Source: JBFKMV01 sp041629655
GTDB lineage: Bacteria; Acidobacteriota; Polarisedimenticolia; Polarisedimenticolales; Polarisedimenticolaceae
Assembly: GCA_041629655.1 (NCBI GenBank)
Contig: JBFKMV010000015.1
Coordinates: forward strand, 1-48,473
Reading direction: 5' to 3'
Length of the DNA stretch: 48,473 bases
Position numbers and translations under genes: made by a program. Below are positions 34,858 to 44,160 of the stretch, piece by piece (position 1 is the first letter of the stretch; each line of letters starts with the position of its first letter). The notes beneath the pieces are model-generated. The model saw only the letters and a list, made by a program, of their open reading frames with translations, did no database searches and was not told the DNA's origin.

Positions 34858-35249
34858 TCGAGTGTGCGTTCTTCGGGGAGGAGGCGAGATTCCATCACGT
34901 CGGGCTGGCGGTTCGCTCGATTCAGGAGGTCAACCCCGCCTGCCACCCTGCTGAAGACGCGACGCAGGGAGTCTCCGCGGCGTTCTTCAAGCTCGGCGGG
35001 ATTACGATCGAGCTTCTCGAGCCTCGCGGCGAAGAATCGCCGATCTCCAGGAGCCTGCGCGACGGCGTCAAGCTGCTGCACCTGTGCTACGAGGTCCCCG
35101 ACCTCGAGAAGGCGATCGAGAGGTGCCGCGGGGCAGGCTTCCATCGAATCCGCCGGCCGGAGCCGACACCGGTGCTCGACGGCCGAAGGATCGCCTGGGT
35201 CTTCAGCAAGCAGTACGGCCTGTTCGAGCTGCTGGAACGGAAACGCTGA
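34854..35249 (+). CDS. VOC (glyoxalase/methylmalonyl-CoA epimerase-like) protein
   Basis: 131 residues from GTG 34854. The two beta-alpha-beta3 halves are visible, with a complete metal set: H15 (HHVGLAV), E53 (TIELLEP), H76 (LLHLCYEV) and E125 (LFELLE). The order H-E-H-E and the short length match methylmalonyl-CoA epimerase-like VOC enzymes, which move a proton next to a thioester carbonyl. In this operon a thioester on the acyl carrier protein is an attractive substrate, but that is inference. It is the last gene of the operon; 170 nt follow before the sulfatase-like gene. Confidence 0.85.
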   Translation: MIECAFFGEEARFHHVGLAVRSIQEVNPACHPAEDATQGVSAAFFKLGGITIELLEPRGEESPISRSLRDGVKLLHLCYEVPDLEKAIERCRGAGFHRIRRPEPTPVLDGRRIAWVFSKQYGLFELLERKR

Positions 35250-35419
35250 CCCGGACCCGCGGCCGCAGCGGAGGTCTGAAGCCTCGCTTCCGCGCGCAGA
35301 AACCCGGTTCCGTCGCGAAAAGTCCCGGCTGCGCTAGAATCGGACGGCCCGAGGAATAGTCGATACATCGACGGAATCCGCTCGGACGGCGGGTCCGGCC
35401 GCTGCAACGGGGGACACCG

Positions 35420-37266
35420 GTGCAGACGCGGGTGCGACGGGCAAGTATGACGACCAGGCGACCGCGGCTGCCCGTGACGCTCGTGTCGGTCACCGTGCTC
35501 CCGTTCCTCGTCGAGATCCTCGTTCGTGCCGCTGCCGACCCACTCCTTGTGCTCGAAGTCCGCGGACTGTTCGTTGCCGCGGGAGCGCTCGCCGGATTCG
35601 TCGTCGTGACGGTCGTGGTGAGCCGCGTTCTCTCTCCCGCATGGACGCTGGCCGTCGGTCTCGCTCTCTCGTGCTGGCCGGTACTGTCTCTTGCAGTGTT
35701 CGAACTTCTCCTGCAATTCCGCAGGCCTTCCAGCCTGCTCAAGACGGTGGCGGCACTCGCGGTCTGCTTCGGCTGTGGTCTTCTGCTCGCAGGAGGGATC
35801 GGCGCACTCGCAGCTCGCGCGTTCGAAAGGCAACTGGTGCGTCGCTCCGCCGTGTTGGCCGTGGTAGTCCTGTTGCTCGCCGATGTCGCACTGCTCGTCG
35901 TGCTACCGAAAATCTACGGGCGATCCTCACAGCAGCGACCGGACGTATTGGTGGTGATCCTCGACACGACCCGGGTCGATCATCTCTCCGCGTGTGGCTA
36001 TCAGCGGGCAACGACGCCAGCGCTGGAGACGTTGACCGACCAGGGCCGAACCTACGAGAACGCTTGGTCCCCGGCGCCCTGGACGCCGCCAGCCCATGCT
36101 TCGATCCTGACCGGGTTGTTGCCCGCGGAACATGGCTGCGAGATGGGGCCCCTGAACACCGCCGAGCCAACGCTGGCGGAGGTGTTTTCCGCACACGGCT
36201 ACGCGACGCTCGGCGTGGTGAACAATCCGATGCTCGGCGCGGAAAATGGATGGGCCAGGGGATTTGACGAGTATCGGGAGATCAGAGACCCCCCCGGAGC
36301 CTCCGCGTCCTACGTGTTCTGGCTCCCGAGGCTGTGGAGTGAGGATCGCCGCTTCACCGGTGATGCCTGGAAGTCTCTCCAATGGATCAAGCGCTGGTGG
36401 GAGTGGAACGCGACGCGTCCCAGGTTTGTCATGCTGAACCTCCTCGACCCCCACTCGCCGTACGGCTCGGCAGGGTCCGAGCAATTCCTGTCGGAGGACA
36501 CTCGACGAGCTGTCGATCTGTCCCACGACTCGGAGGACTACGATGCAGGGCTGCTCCGGGCCGAGGGGGCACCGCTGAGGAAGATCATCGATCTGTACGA
36601 TTCCGACATTCGGCACATGGATGATCAGCTCGGTGCATTCTTCGAGTGGCTGCGACAGAGACAGGAGTTGGACCGTACCATCATCGTGGTCACCGCCGAT
36701 CACGGCGAACGGCTAGGGGAAAGAGGCCTGGTCGGACACCAGCTCGGCCTGGACGAGGTCCTGCTGCGAGTGCCGCTGATCGTGCGGTATCCGGGGCGGG
36801 TCGCCGCCGGGCGAGTCGGCCGCCCGGTGCAGACCCACGGGATCTTCGAGACGGTTCTCGACCTCGCAGGGTCCCTGCGCCGAGTGGCTCGGCGCGGAGA
36901 GCCCCCGCGCTCGACGAGCAGCACGATCCGGTCGTCGTGGCCCAGATGCGGCACCAGGCATGGTATCTGGACTTTGTGATCAAGCGAAACCCCGCCTTCG
37001 ATCCGACGCCCTTCGCGGGGGACTGGAGCGCGGCGACCGACGGCACCTGGAAGTTGATCCGCTCCACGACCGGAGACGTTCGGCTCTACCACCTCCCCGA
37101 AGATCGGGCCGAGGAGGTCGATCTCGCCGCTTCGAACCCCGAGGTCGTCGCCCCGCTCGCCTCTCGGCTGGACGCCTTGCCGCAGTTCCGGAACGCGACC
37201 CAGGATCCCGCGGAGATACCCCCGGAGACTCGAGACCGTCTTCGCAGTCTCGGTTACGTGGATTAG
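35420..37266 (+). pseudogene. Frameshifted sulfatase-like (alkaline-phosphatase superfamily) membrane protein
   Basis: Residues 15-165 hold about five helices. A sulfatase-type domain follows, with VVILDTTRVDHL, PWTPPAHASILTG, TADHGERLGERG and the C-terminal RLRSLGYVD. The frame breaks at 36869-36871: DLAG should continue as VPAPSGSARRAPALDEQ, but that lies in another frame. Adding one G to the GGG run restores one 616-residue protein ending at 37266. In the observed frame translation ends at 36979. The nucleophile position has Thr222 (TPPAH) where sulfatases have Cys/Ser-x-Pro-x-Arg, so formylglycine is unlikely and a phosphoethanolamine- or glycerol-phosphate-transferase-like role is possible. 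Start GTG 35420 (GGGGGAC upstream) or ATG 35447. A sequencing error is an equal explanation for the shift. Confidence 0.8.
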
Positions 37267-37275
37267 CGCGCGCGG

Positions 37276-38250
37276 CTACCTTCGTACCCGGTGCGGTTCT
37301 AGTAGTCTGAGTTCATCGCCCCGCCGTCGGATCGCGGCCGCGTGCTCCGAGAGGGTGACGACATCGAAGTGCTGCTGGATTCGCCTCAGATAGCGATCGA
37401 CGATCCGCAGCTTGTCCGCCCGGGTCAGATCCATTCCGGGGAAGAACGCGAGCTCGGGCGCATCCTCGCGTCCGAGGAAGTCCAGCGGATGGAGGATGAT
37501 CGAGGGCTCCACCCGCCGGAGCCGGCACAGGAGAACACCGAACTTCAACCAAGTGTCAGCAAGCATGCGGGACTTCCCGGAGAGCCAGGTCACATAGCTG
37601 GGATGAAACGGCAGACGGACCAGCGGGATCGTGGTCACGGGAATCTCCAGCAGCCGGCCCCTGCGCGTCTGCCAATGAAAGGGCCCCAGCGGGAGCAGGG
37701 CGTCACGCGCGCTTCCGTAGAGTCGCCTGCGGGCCCAGCGATCCTCGCGACTCAGTCCGGCGCTCCAGAAGTAGTACAGCCGGGCCGCCGGGCCGATGAC
37801 CGAGGGGAGAACCGAGGCGTCGAAGTCGTATCCCAGCTCCCGGACGGCCTTGAGGGTCGCGCTGCTGAAACAGTAGCCCGGGCCGCGGAAGCCAACCGGT
37901 TTATGACCCGTGGCTGACCGGATGGCCTGATCCGCGCTCTCCAACTCCTGTTGCACGACCCGCTCTTCGTATCGCTCGATCCAGGGCTCATGGTTGAACG
38001 AATGATTGCCGAACTCGTGACCCGCTGCGGCTATCAGTCTCAGCGCCTCCCGGTTCTCTTCCGCTTGGGCGTCTCGACCGACGATGAAGAAGGTGATCCG
38101 CGCTTTACGACGAGCGAGCAGCTCGAGGATGATCGGAACTACGGTCGGGAGATAGGAAGGAGCCTGTTCCCAGCCGCGAGCGCCTCGCGCCTTGAGGTAG
38201 GACCAAGCGTTGTCGAGGTCCAGGGACAGGCTCGCCAAAGGTCTTGACAT
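37276..38250 (-). CDS. NodB-type polysaccharide deacetylase (cytosolic, no signal)
   Basis: 324 residues. The metal and catalytic motifs are LSLDLDNAW (D11, D13), GNHSFNHE (H83, H87) and VGFRGPGY. The first motif is L-D-L-D-N in place of the usual T-F-D-D-G, seen in a subgroup tied to exopolysaccharide clusters. It removes N- or O-acetyl groups from a glycan or a sugar intermediate; the lack of a signal peptide suggests a precursor in the cytosol. ATG 38250 is preferred to ATG 38283 because a TATGCT -10 box (38279-38274) lies between. Its stop is 9 nt from that of the sulfatase-like gene (convergent). Confidence 0.87.
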   Translation of the reverse strand: MSRPLASLSLDLDNAWSYLKARGARGWEQAPSYLPTVVPIILELLARRKARITFFIVGRDAQAEENREALRLIAAAGHEFGNHSFNHEPWIERYEERVVQQELESADQAIRSATGHKPVGFRGPGYCFSSATLKAVRELGYDFDASVLPSVIGPAARLYYFWSAGLSREDRWARRRLYGSARDALLPLGPFHWQTRRGRLLEIPVTTIPLVRLPFHPSYVTWLSGKSRMLADTWLKFGVLLCRLRRVEPSIILHPLDFLGREDAPELAFFPGMDLTRADKLRIVDRYLRRIQQHFDVVTLSEHAAAIRRRGDELRLLEPHRVRR

Positions 38251-38273
38251 GTGCCGGATCCGTTTCGGCTCGG

Positions 38274-38328
38274 AGCATACCATGATCGGAAACCCACCGG
38301 CCAGGCGCGATCGACTATGATCTATACT
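38274..38328. promoter_or_regulatory. Divergent -10 boxes between deacetylase and membrane-protein genes
   Basis: On the minus strand TATGCT (38279-38274) serves the deacetylase at 38250; on the plus strand TATACT (38323-38328) stands 28 nt before ATG 38357. Neither has a good -35 box. TTG at 38330 is an earlier possible start for the plus-strand gene but would sit immediately after the -10 box. Confidence 0.4.
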
Positions 38329-38356
38329 CTTGACCGATCAGGGAGTGCCATACGGA

Positions 38357-40162
38357 ATGCGAGTCGCGTCGGGTGGGCTGCTAGCGGCGCTCGTGGTTCT
38401 TCACGTCTTGGGGGTGGCCGGCCTCATCGGCCACCGTGCATTGGCCCACGAGCAGCCGGTCGTCGACGTCGATCTCGGTATGCATTTCTACAGGGCGGCC
38501 CTGCTCCGGGAGACGGGAGGATTCCCGGGCCTGGTCTGGGATCCGGGATACATGGGCGGCTACCCTCTCGGCGGAGCGACAAACGTCGACAATCGGCTCG
38601 GCGAGCTGGGGGTCGTCGCGCTCGGGTTTCTGGCGGTCGGAGCTGCGTGGAACTGGACGTTGTTCCTGCTCTTCTCGGCCGTTCCTTTGATCGTCTTCGT
38701 TGCGGCTCGTTGGTCCGGTCTGACGGCCCCTGCGGCGACTTTGTCGGCCTTCCTGGCGGCGCTGCTGTTCTGGAAGATGACCCTCGGGGACCACATGTTC
38801 GTGAGTCTCGGGCTCTACGGTTGGGCGATGGCCTGCGCAGCGATCCCGTTGATGTTCGGGGCTTTTCAGCGAGTACTCGTCGAGCCGGGTGCCCGGTCGG
38901 CGGTCTTTCTCGGCCTGTCTACGGCCTTTGCCGGGTACGCTCACGGCCTCTCGGCAAACTACCTTCCACTGCTGGCCGCGATCCTGGCGGGCCGGGTGCG
39001 GGGTCTGAAGCGAGCACATTTCATCACCATCGTCGGCGGTGCGGTAATCGCCGGGCTCCTGGTGTGGCCGATCTTTCGACCGGTGGTCGAGACGGTGGCG
39101 GATAGCTCCTGGGACCTCGGCCTCGCGCGCTACTTCCAGGCCACGCCACAGGAGGTCGCCAAGTTGCTGGCGTCCCCGTATCGGATGCTCGGTCATACCC
39201 TGCTCTTGCTATGCATCGCGGGGCTGACCAGCAGGACCTTCGACCGGCCGATCAAGGAGCTCGCCCTATCCGTGCTTGCGGTCACGTTCGTCTCTCTGTT
39301 CGTCTTTCTGATCCTGCCACCGTCAGGTCTCCAACCCACCCGCAACGTGGAGGCCGCGTTCTTCCTCGCGACGATTCCGGCTTCGCAGCTGTTGACCCAG
39401 GTCGGAGCTGGTCTATGGCGTCTGAGGTTGCCCGCGCGGCTCGTCGTGGCTTCTTTCGCGTTGGCGATCGTTGCGCCGACGCTCGTGATCTGGGGACTCA
39501 ACATCCTGGGACAACGCGGGTTCACGACCGAACCCAGCCCCGAGGCAAGGCGGTTAGTGGAGTATCTACGCCACAACACCGAGCCCGCTTCACGGATCCT
39601 GGTGGAGGACGACGGGGACGGCTTCGGGGGAAACCACTTTGGCAAACCGCACCTCGTCGGCTACCTGGCGCGGGAGATACGGCGAGAGTTGATCGGCGGC
39701 CCCCATCCCATCACATTCTCCCGCGTCGCCTCGGCCACCTTCGTCAACGGTGAGTTGTTCGGCAATCCGGTGAGCGAGTTCGACGACGCGGAACTACGGG
39801 CAGCCCTACGGGCGTACAACGTCGGCACGGTCGTTACCTGGTCCGAGCGTTCGAGGGCTCGCTTCGCGGCGTTGGGCCTGACGGCCACCGAATTGGATGG
39901 GGGGTTCGCGGTGTTTCGAACAGGGCTGGCTACCGGTTTCGCGGTCGGTGCGTACAGCGTCGCGGCAAGGGCCGAGCCCAACGTGATTCGCGTGTGGGGC
40001 GCAACCGAGTCTCCGACCGTCCTGCGGTGGCAGTTCGATCCTCGGTTCCGCACGGAGCCGCCGCTGCCGATGCGATCGGTGGAGGCGCCGTTCAGTCCGG
40101 TTGGCTTCATCCAGGTCGAGAACGGCACGGTGTCGGAATTCTCGGTCCTGTTCGAGGACTGA
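38357..40162 (+). CDS. Large GT-C-like membrane protein of unknown function
   Basis: 601 residues with about eleven predicted helices in the first 410 residues and a soluble C-terminal domain of about 190. The first loop (VVDVDLGMHFYRAALL, then GFPGLVWDPGYMGGYPLGG) has an acidic D-x-D and a W-x-P-x-Y-x-G-G-Y-P pattern seen in YfhO/GT-C-like membrane proteins. The soluble part (AYNVGTVVTWSERSRARFAA) resembles YfhO-type C-termini. It probably transfers a sugar from a lipid carrier at the outer face of the inner membrane. It ends 14 nt before a second GT-C gene, so they are likely co-transcribed. Confidence 0.8.
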   Translation: MRVASGGLLAALVVLHVLGVAGLIGHRALAHEQPVVDVDLGMHFYRAALLRETGGFPGLVWDPGYMGGYPLGGATNVDNRLGELGVVALGFLAVGAAWNWTLFLLFSAVPLIVFVAARWSGLTAPAATLSAFLAALLFWKMTLGDHMFVSLGLYGWAMACAAIPLMFGAFQRVLVEPGARSAVFLGLSTAFAGYAHGLSANYLPLLAAILAGRVRGLKRAHFITIVGGAVIAGLLVWPIFRPVVETVADSSWDLGLARYFQATPQEVAKLLASPYRMLGHTLLLLCIAGLTSRTFDRPIKELALSVLAVTFVSLFVFLILPPSGLQPTRNVEAAFFLATIPASQLLTQVGAGLWRLRLPARLVVASFALAIVAPTLVIWGLNILGQRGFTTEPSPEARRLVEYLRHNTEPASRILVEDDGDGFGGNHFGKPHLVGYLAREIRRELIGGPHPITFSRVASATFVNGELFGNPVSEFDDAELRAALRAYNVGTVVTWSERSRARFAALGLTATELDGGFAVFRTGLATGFAVGAYSVAARAEPNVIRVWGATESPTVLRWQFDPRFRTEPPLPMRSVEAPFSPVGFIQVENGTVSEFSVLFED

Positions 40163-40176
40163 GCCGGTACCGCACG

Positions 40177-41868
40177 ATGGCAGATTCCGAACCGGCTGTG
40201 GATCCTCCGCCTCTCACGGCGTCCCGGCCGCCGTTGTGGCTGGTCTGGGCGGTGCTATTGCTGGGGGTCGGCCTCCGAGTCGCGTACGTGCACCGTCCGT
40301 TCGACCATCGGATCGAGAATCCGTGGCGACAGGCCGACTACTTCCAGATCGCCAAGAACTTCCACGAAGAGCAACGGAACATCCTCTATCCCCGGATCGA
40401 CTGGCGGGGCGACACACCCGGCTACGCGGAGATGGAGTTCCCGCTTCTGCCCTGGCTTGGAGGGCTGTTGTTCGGGCTGTTCGAACCGAAGATCCAGGTG
40501 CTGAGGTCCCTCGCCGCGGCCTTCGAGATCGCGGCATTGTTGCTGTTCGCGGCTCTCGCGCGGCGTCTACTCTCGCCCTGGGGCATGCTGCTCGCCATGG
40601 CATGCTTCGCCGTGAACCCCATTCTTCTGCTGTCTGCGAGTTCACCGCAGCCCGATCCGGTCATGCATTGTTTCAGCCTCGGCGCGATGCTGTTTGCCTG
40701 GAGGTGGTACGAGGGCGGCGGGACGTCATCGCTCCTGGCCGCATCCCTGCTCTGCGGCCTAGCCATCCTGGCCAAGCTGCCGGCGGCCTACCTGGGGTTG
40801 GTCCTGGCATACCTGGTGATCCGCAGGTTGGGGTCCCGGGCACTGGGGAGCGGCGTGGTCTGGCCAGCGGCTCTCATCGCGATCTCACTCCCCGCCGCCT
40901 GGTACCTCTGGGTTCACCGGTTCTGGACCCTGTACGGCAACTCCCTCGGGGTCAGCAACGAGACGCATGCGATCGGGCTGGACATGGTGTTTCCCCCATC
41001 CTTCCTGCTCGGGATACTCAAGGTGGAAACACTGGCCGTCTTCTCGCCGGCCGGCTGGCTTCTGGCACTGGTCGCCCTTCGCCGGCCGCGGGCCGTCGAG
41101 TTTCCGCTGATCTGGTACGGTGCCGCCATGATGTTCTACGTGGCGGCGGCTCGCACCGCCGCCGACGGCTGGGCCTACTACTACCACGGCATTTCCGTCG
41201 CCCCGGCCTGCCTACTCGTAGGCGCGGGAGCAGTCACGTTGTGGAATGCGGCTCCCGCCGTCTTTCTCGGCGTGTCGCCGCGATGGCGTCGCCTGGCGTC
41301 GATCGTTCTGGCCGTGATCTGCGTCGCGGCGCTTCTGGGCTACGCGGGGTGGAGGATCTATCGCAGAGACACGCGTACGTACGGAGAAGCCCTCTACCGT
41401 TGCTCCGCTCAGTTCCGCGCGCGCATCCCGCCCGGCGGGCGGATCGTCGTGCGCGGCGGTACCCTGCACGACGAGTACGGTCGTCCCGTGGCGCACAACG
41501 AGTCGATGGCCTTCGTCTGGCTCGATCGACGGGGCTTCAGCTACGCGGACGAGGAACTGAGCCTTGGCACGCTCGCCGACATCGTCGAGCGTGGCGGGCG
41601 TTACTGGATCGTCACTCGCGGGCAGCTTCGCGCAGCCGGTCTGGACGACGAGGCGGCGCAACGCTACCGGCTGCTGCAGCGGTGTGGTGACTACCTGTTG
41701 TACGAGCTTGCCGGGGATGTTTCTCGCGGCGATACGGCGGTTGGCGACCTCAAGCCGATCTCCAGCCGAAGGTTCGGGGGAATGTGGCGATCGCCGCCAG
41801 GCGCGATACGGTCATCCCCGGCGAAACACGAGGAATGTCGAAGGGATCTTGCAGCAGCGGTCCACTGA
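40177..41868 (+). CDS. GT39/ArnT-like membrane glycosyltransferase with an overrun 3' end
   Basis: 563 residues. Helices start at residue 20; the first loop has RIENPWRQADYFQIAKNF, with an acidic residue after WRQ as in PMT_2 family enzymes, and a later PQPDPVM motif. It should use a lipid-linked sugar. The last 40 residues (from about 41750) are Ser/Arg-rich and lie over the convergent deacetylase, overlapping it by 119 bp. Because the deacetylase end is family-like, the native stop of this gene seems to have been lost and the frame runs on to 41868. It forms an operon with the gene 14 nt upstream. Confidence 0.83.
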   Translation: MADSEPAVDPPPLTASRPPLWLVWAVLLLGVGLRVAYVHRPFDHRIENPWRQADYFQIAKNFHEEQRNILYPRIDWRGDTPGYAEMEFPLLPWLGGLLFGLFEPKIQVLRSLAAAFEIAALLLFAALARRLLSPWGMLLAMACFAVNPILLLSASSPQPDPVMHCFSLGAMLFAWRWYEGGGTSSLLAASLLCGLAILAKLPAAYLGLVLAYLVIRRLGSRALGSGVVWPAALIAISLPAAWYLWVHRFWTLYGNSLGVSNETHAIGLDMVFPPSFLLGILKVETLAVFSPAGWLLALVALRRPRAVEFPLIWYGAAMMFYVAAARTAADGWAYYYHGISVAPACLLVGAGAVTLWNAAPAVFLGVSPRWRRLASIVLAVICVAALLGYAGWRIYRRDTRTYGEALYRCSAQFRARIPPGGRIVVRGGTLHDEYGRPVAHNESMAFVWLDRRGFSYADEELSLGTLADIVERGGRYWIVTRGQLRAAGLDDEAAQRYRLLQRCGDYLLYELAGDVSRGDTAVGDLKPISSRRFGGMWRSPPGAIRSSPAKHEECRRDLAAAVH

Positions 41869-42772
41869 CGCCGGTATTGAACGAGAAGGCCAACCGGTAC
41901 CCGCTACGTGCGGCAAGCCGCTGGTCGTCCCGGCTGAAGTTCGACCGAACGCCGCAGGGGTATGCTATCGAGACCACATCGCGGCCGAGAGCGTCTTGCA
42001 GCAGTCGTCTGGAAACACGCAGTTCCTGCTCTGTTTCCTTTTCCCCGAGGGTCGTACAGACGCGGTGGGTATGCGTGTGCGAACCCACGGTCATTCCGGC
42101 GCTCGCCGCATCCCTGATCTGGTCCCAGGTCATGAGCTGGGAATCCTGCTCCTCCCGTGACGGGAAGCCGACCCCGCAGGCCTCGGACAGTCTGTAGAGG
42201 AGGCTGGAGGTCTCAGCGGCGGGTCTCCGTTTCATCATCTCCTGGAAATACGAGATGGCCTGCGTTCGACGCCCCTCCACCACCACGTCCTCGTCGAACG
42301 ATTTGACGGTGCGCCGTGAGGTCCTCTTGAGAAAGTAGGCGATGACATCCCACCAACCGAGCCGACGCTCAGCGATACTCTCCGTGGGGATGAAGAAGAT
42401 CGCGGGGACGCGGTTCTCGTGCAGGATCGGTAGCGCAAGATCGTAGTTATCACGATACCCGTCATCGAAGGTGACGACACTCGTTGCGCAGGGCAGGCGA
42501 CGCTCCGTCGTCACGAAATCCAACAACTCGTCTTCGGACAGGATCCTCGTTCGCTGCTTGAGCCACCTCAACTGCGCTCGAAACTCGGAGACGGTGGGCC
42601 CGAACACGCCGTCATCGTAGGGCGTCGGCCGTGCACCGTCGGTGCGGATCCTGTGATAGCAGACTGCAACAAGTCCCGGGCTTGTTTTTCGGTGGAAGAG
42701 CCGGGTGATCCGTGCGCTGTAGAGGATTCGCGCCAGGGTATCCTTCGAGCCAAACCGCGCTCTTGACGGCAA
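41750..42772 (-). CDS. NodB-type polysaccharide deacetylase
   Basis: 340 residues from a TTG start. Motifs: VTFDDGY (D103, D104), GSHTHTH (H232, H236) and AYPCG, a complete metal-binding and catalytic set. An insertion of about 80 residues (140-220) between the first two motifs is typical of the long form. The N-terminal VAVCYHRI strand is conserved in this group. No signal peptide is seen. It follows the GNAT gene after 30 nt on the same strand, so the two probably form an operon. It differs from the deacetylase at 37276, which is not a close paralogue. Confidence 0.9.
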   Translation of the reverse strand: MPSRARFGSKDTLARILYSARITRLFHRKTSPGLVAVCYHRIRTDGARPTPYDDGVFGPTVSEFRAQLRWLKQRTRILSEDELLDFVTTERRLPCATSVVTFDDGYRDNYDLALPILHENRVPAIFFIPTESIAERRLGWWDVIAYFLKRTSRRTVKSFDEDVVVEGRRTQAISYFQEMMKRRPAAETSSLLYRLSEACGVGFPSREEQDSQLMTWDQIRDAASAGMTVGSHTHTHRVCTTLGEKETEQELRVSRRLLQDALGRDVVSIAYPCGVRSNFSRDDQRLAARSGYRLAFSFNTGVSGPLLQDPFDIPRVSPGMTVSRLAAIATFPRTFGWRSA

Positions 42773-42802
42773 AGTAGACCCCTGGTGACTTGGCGAGTGA
42801 CC

Positions 42803-43870
42803 CTATTCCTCGAAGTGAAGCCAGCGTTCTCCCTCGAGAGGCGACAGCATAACATTACCTTCCAGAATCGTGTGAAGGAGTGCTGTCTCCGCGGCGGAAA
42901 CCAACATCCAACTCTCGCGCCGACTGAACAAGCTCCAACGTTGCGGAACCACTTCCAGCAGTTCTCTCTCGAGCCGTCCCACCGCCGCGTCGCCGCCCGA
43001 TCGGTGTGCGTCCCGCAAGAAACTATCGAAGACCACGTCGTACTGGCCTCGGGGCGCTCCGATCTGCATCAACGTGGCGAACCCTCGCGGTTGGCTGAAC
43101 CACAGATACCAGCCGAGTCTCCGACCGGTGCGGTCTTGCAACGACGTTGCCTCGAATCTCCCGAGCCCGGTCTTGCGCTCCAGGAAACCGAGCATCCACC
43201 GCGCCTCCTGGAGCGTGTAGCTGGGGCTCAGTTGGTACGATGACCCGAGCTCCCGCAGGCCATCGACCCACCCCTCCGCAGTCAGGGGAGCGGCGCTCAG
43301 GCCTCCATCCGGTGGATCGCTCGCGGTCCGTGCGCGCCAGGCGACCAGAGGATCGCCGAGGACAGACAGAATTCGCGTGACCGGTCGCAGGGCCGTTCGG
43401 TTCAAATACCTGCTCGCGAACGCGAACGGCCGCAAGGGACAGATCCAGTGCAGAGACTGATGTGGTACGATCGACCCACCGAGACCGAGCCACAGCTTCC
43501 TGCTCAGTCGGTTACCCTCCGCAACCGACAGGTCCTGGGGTCCCCGGAAGAACTCCCGCAGCAGGGCGACGCCAACCAGGCGGTTTCGCTGTTCCGGCCC
43601 CACGGCGAAACTGCTCGAAACGGCGCTTCGAATCCGGCGCCCCCGGAACGAAAGTGGTCGAGCAGTGACACCCAGGAATCCGACGATCTGATCGTCGATC
43701 TCACAAACGAGGGACTGAATCTCCTCGTCGAACCACGGATGTTCCGTGTAGATGCGTTTGAAGTAGTCAACGAGCCGCGAGTCATCGAGTTCCGGTCGCG
43801 CTTCGAAGACGCGGCGATACAAGGTTACTACCTGTGGCAGGTCGTGCGAAGTGAGGTGTCGTATCTCCAT
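42803..43870 (-). CDS. GNAT-family N-acyltransferase-like protein
   Basis: 355 residues from ATG 43870 (GGAG 11 nt upstream). Residues 1-140 form a GNAT domain: MEIRHLTSHDLPQVVTLYRR, then QIVGFLGVTARPL and SSSFAVGPEQRNRLVGVALL. The C-terminal 200 residues (FEATSLQDRTGRRLGWYLWF) look like a second, degenerate GNAT half, as in FemAB-like double-GNAT proteins. It may acylate an amino sugar, which a deacetylase neighbour could expose. An upstream GTG at 43978 would add 36 Ala/Arg-rich residues and is rejected. Confidence 0.75.
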   Translation of the reverse strand: MEIRHLTSHDLPQVVTLYRRVFEARPELDDSRLVDYFKRIYTEHPWFDEEIQSLVCEIDDQIVGFLGVTARPLSFRGRRIRSAVSSSFAVGPEQRNRLVGVALLREFFRGPQDLSVAEGNRLSRKLWLGLGGSIVPHQSLHWICPLRPFAFASRYLNRTALRPVTRILSVLGDPLVAWRARTASDPPDGGLSAAPLTAEGWVDGLRELGSSYQLSPSYTLQEARWMLGFLERKTGLGRFEATSLQDRTGRRLGWYLWFSQPRGFATLMQIGAPRGQYDVVFDSFLRDAHRSGGDAAVGRLERELLEVVPQRWSLFSRRESWMLVSAAETALLHTILEGNVMLSPLEGERWLHFEE

Positions 43871-44147
43871 CCCGCGTCTCCATCGGCTGGCAGCCGGGGC
43901 CGGAGCCACGGCTGTTTCCTCGAAAACCGCCGATCCGCCCCGCACGCGATCGACCTGGCACCGTCCCGCAAGCTTCACGCCCGCGCAAGATCCTCAAAGC
44001 CCGTCCCGTAGCGCCGTCGGCTTCCACCAAGCGCCGCGTCGCCCACGATACTCCGATCGCCGTCAGCCGGCTAAACGTCAGTCCACGGCAAGGCGCCCAA
44101 AGAAGCAACTTGGCCGCCCTGTCGTCCGACCCGCGTCGACCGGCATG

Positions 44148-44153
44148 TATACT
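44148..44153 (+). promoter_or_regulatory. -10 box TATACT for a leaderless methyltransferase message
   Basis: TATACT ends 7 nt before ATG 44161, placing the expected transcription start on the start codon. No ribosome-binding site intervenes. This is the clearest leaderless arrangement in the window. Confidence 0.5.
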
Positions 44154-44160
44154 CACAACC

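Noticed and set aside
32796..35249. RiPP (radical SAM peptide) cluster
   Set aside because: No small precursor-peptide gene or leader-binding RRE-like domain was found beside the radical SAM gene; the neighbours are sugar and thioester enzymes.
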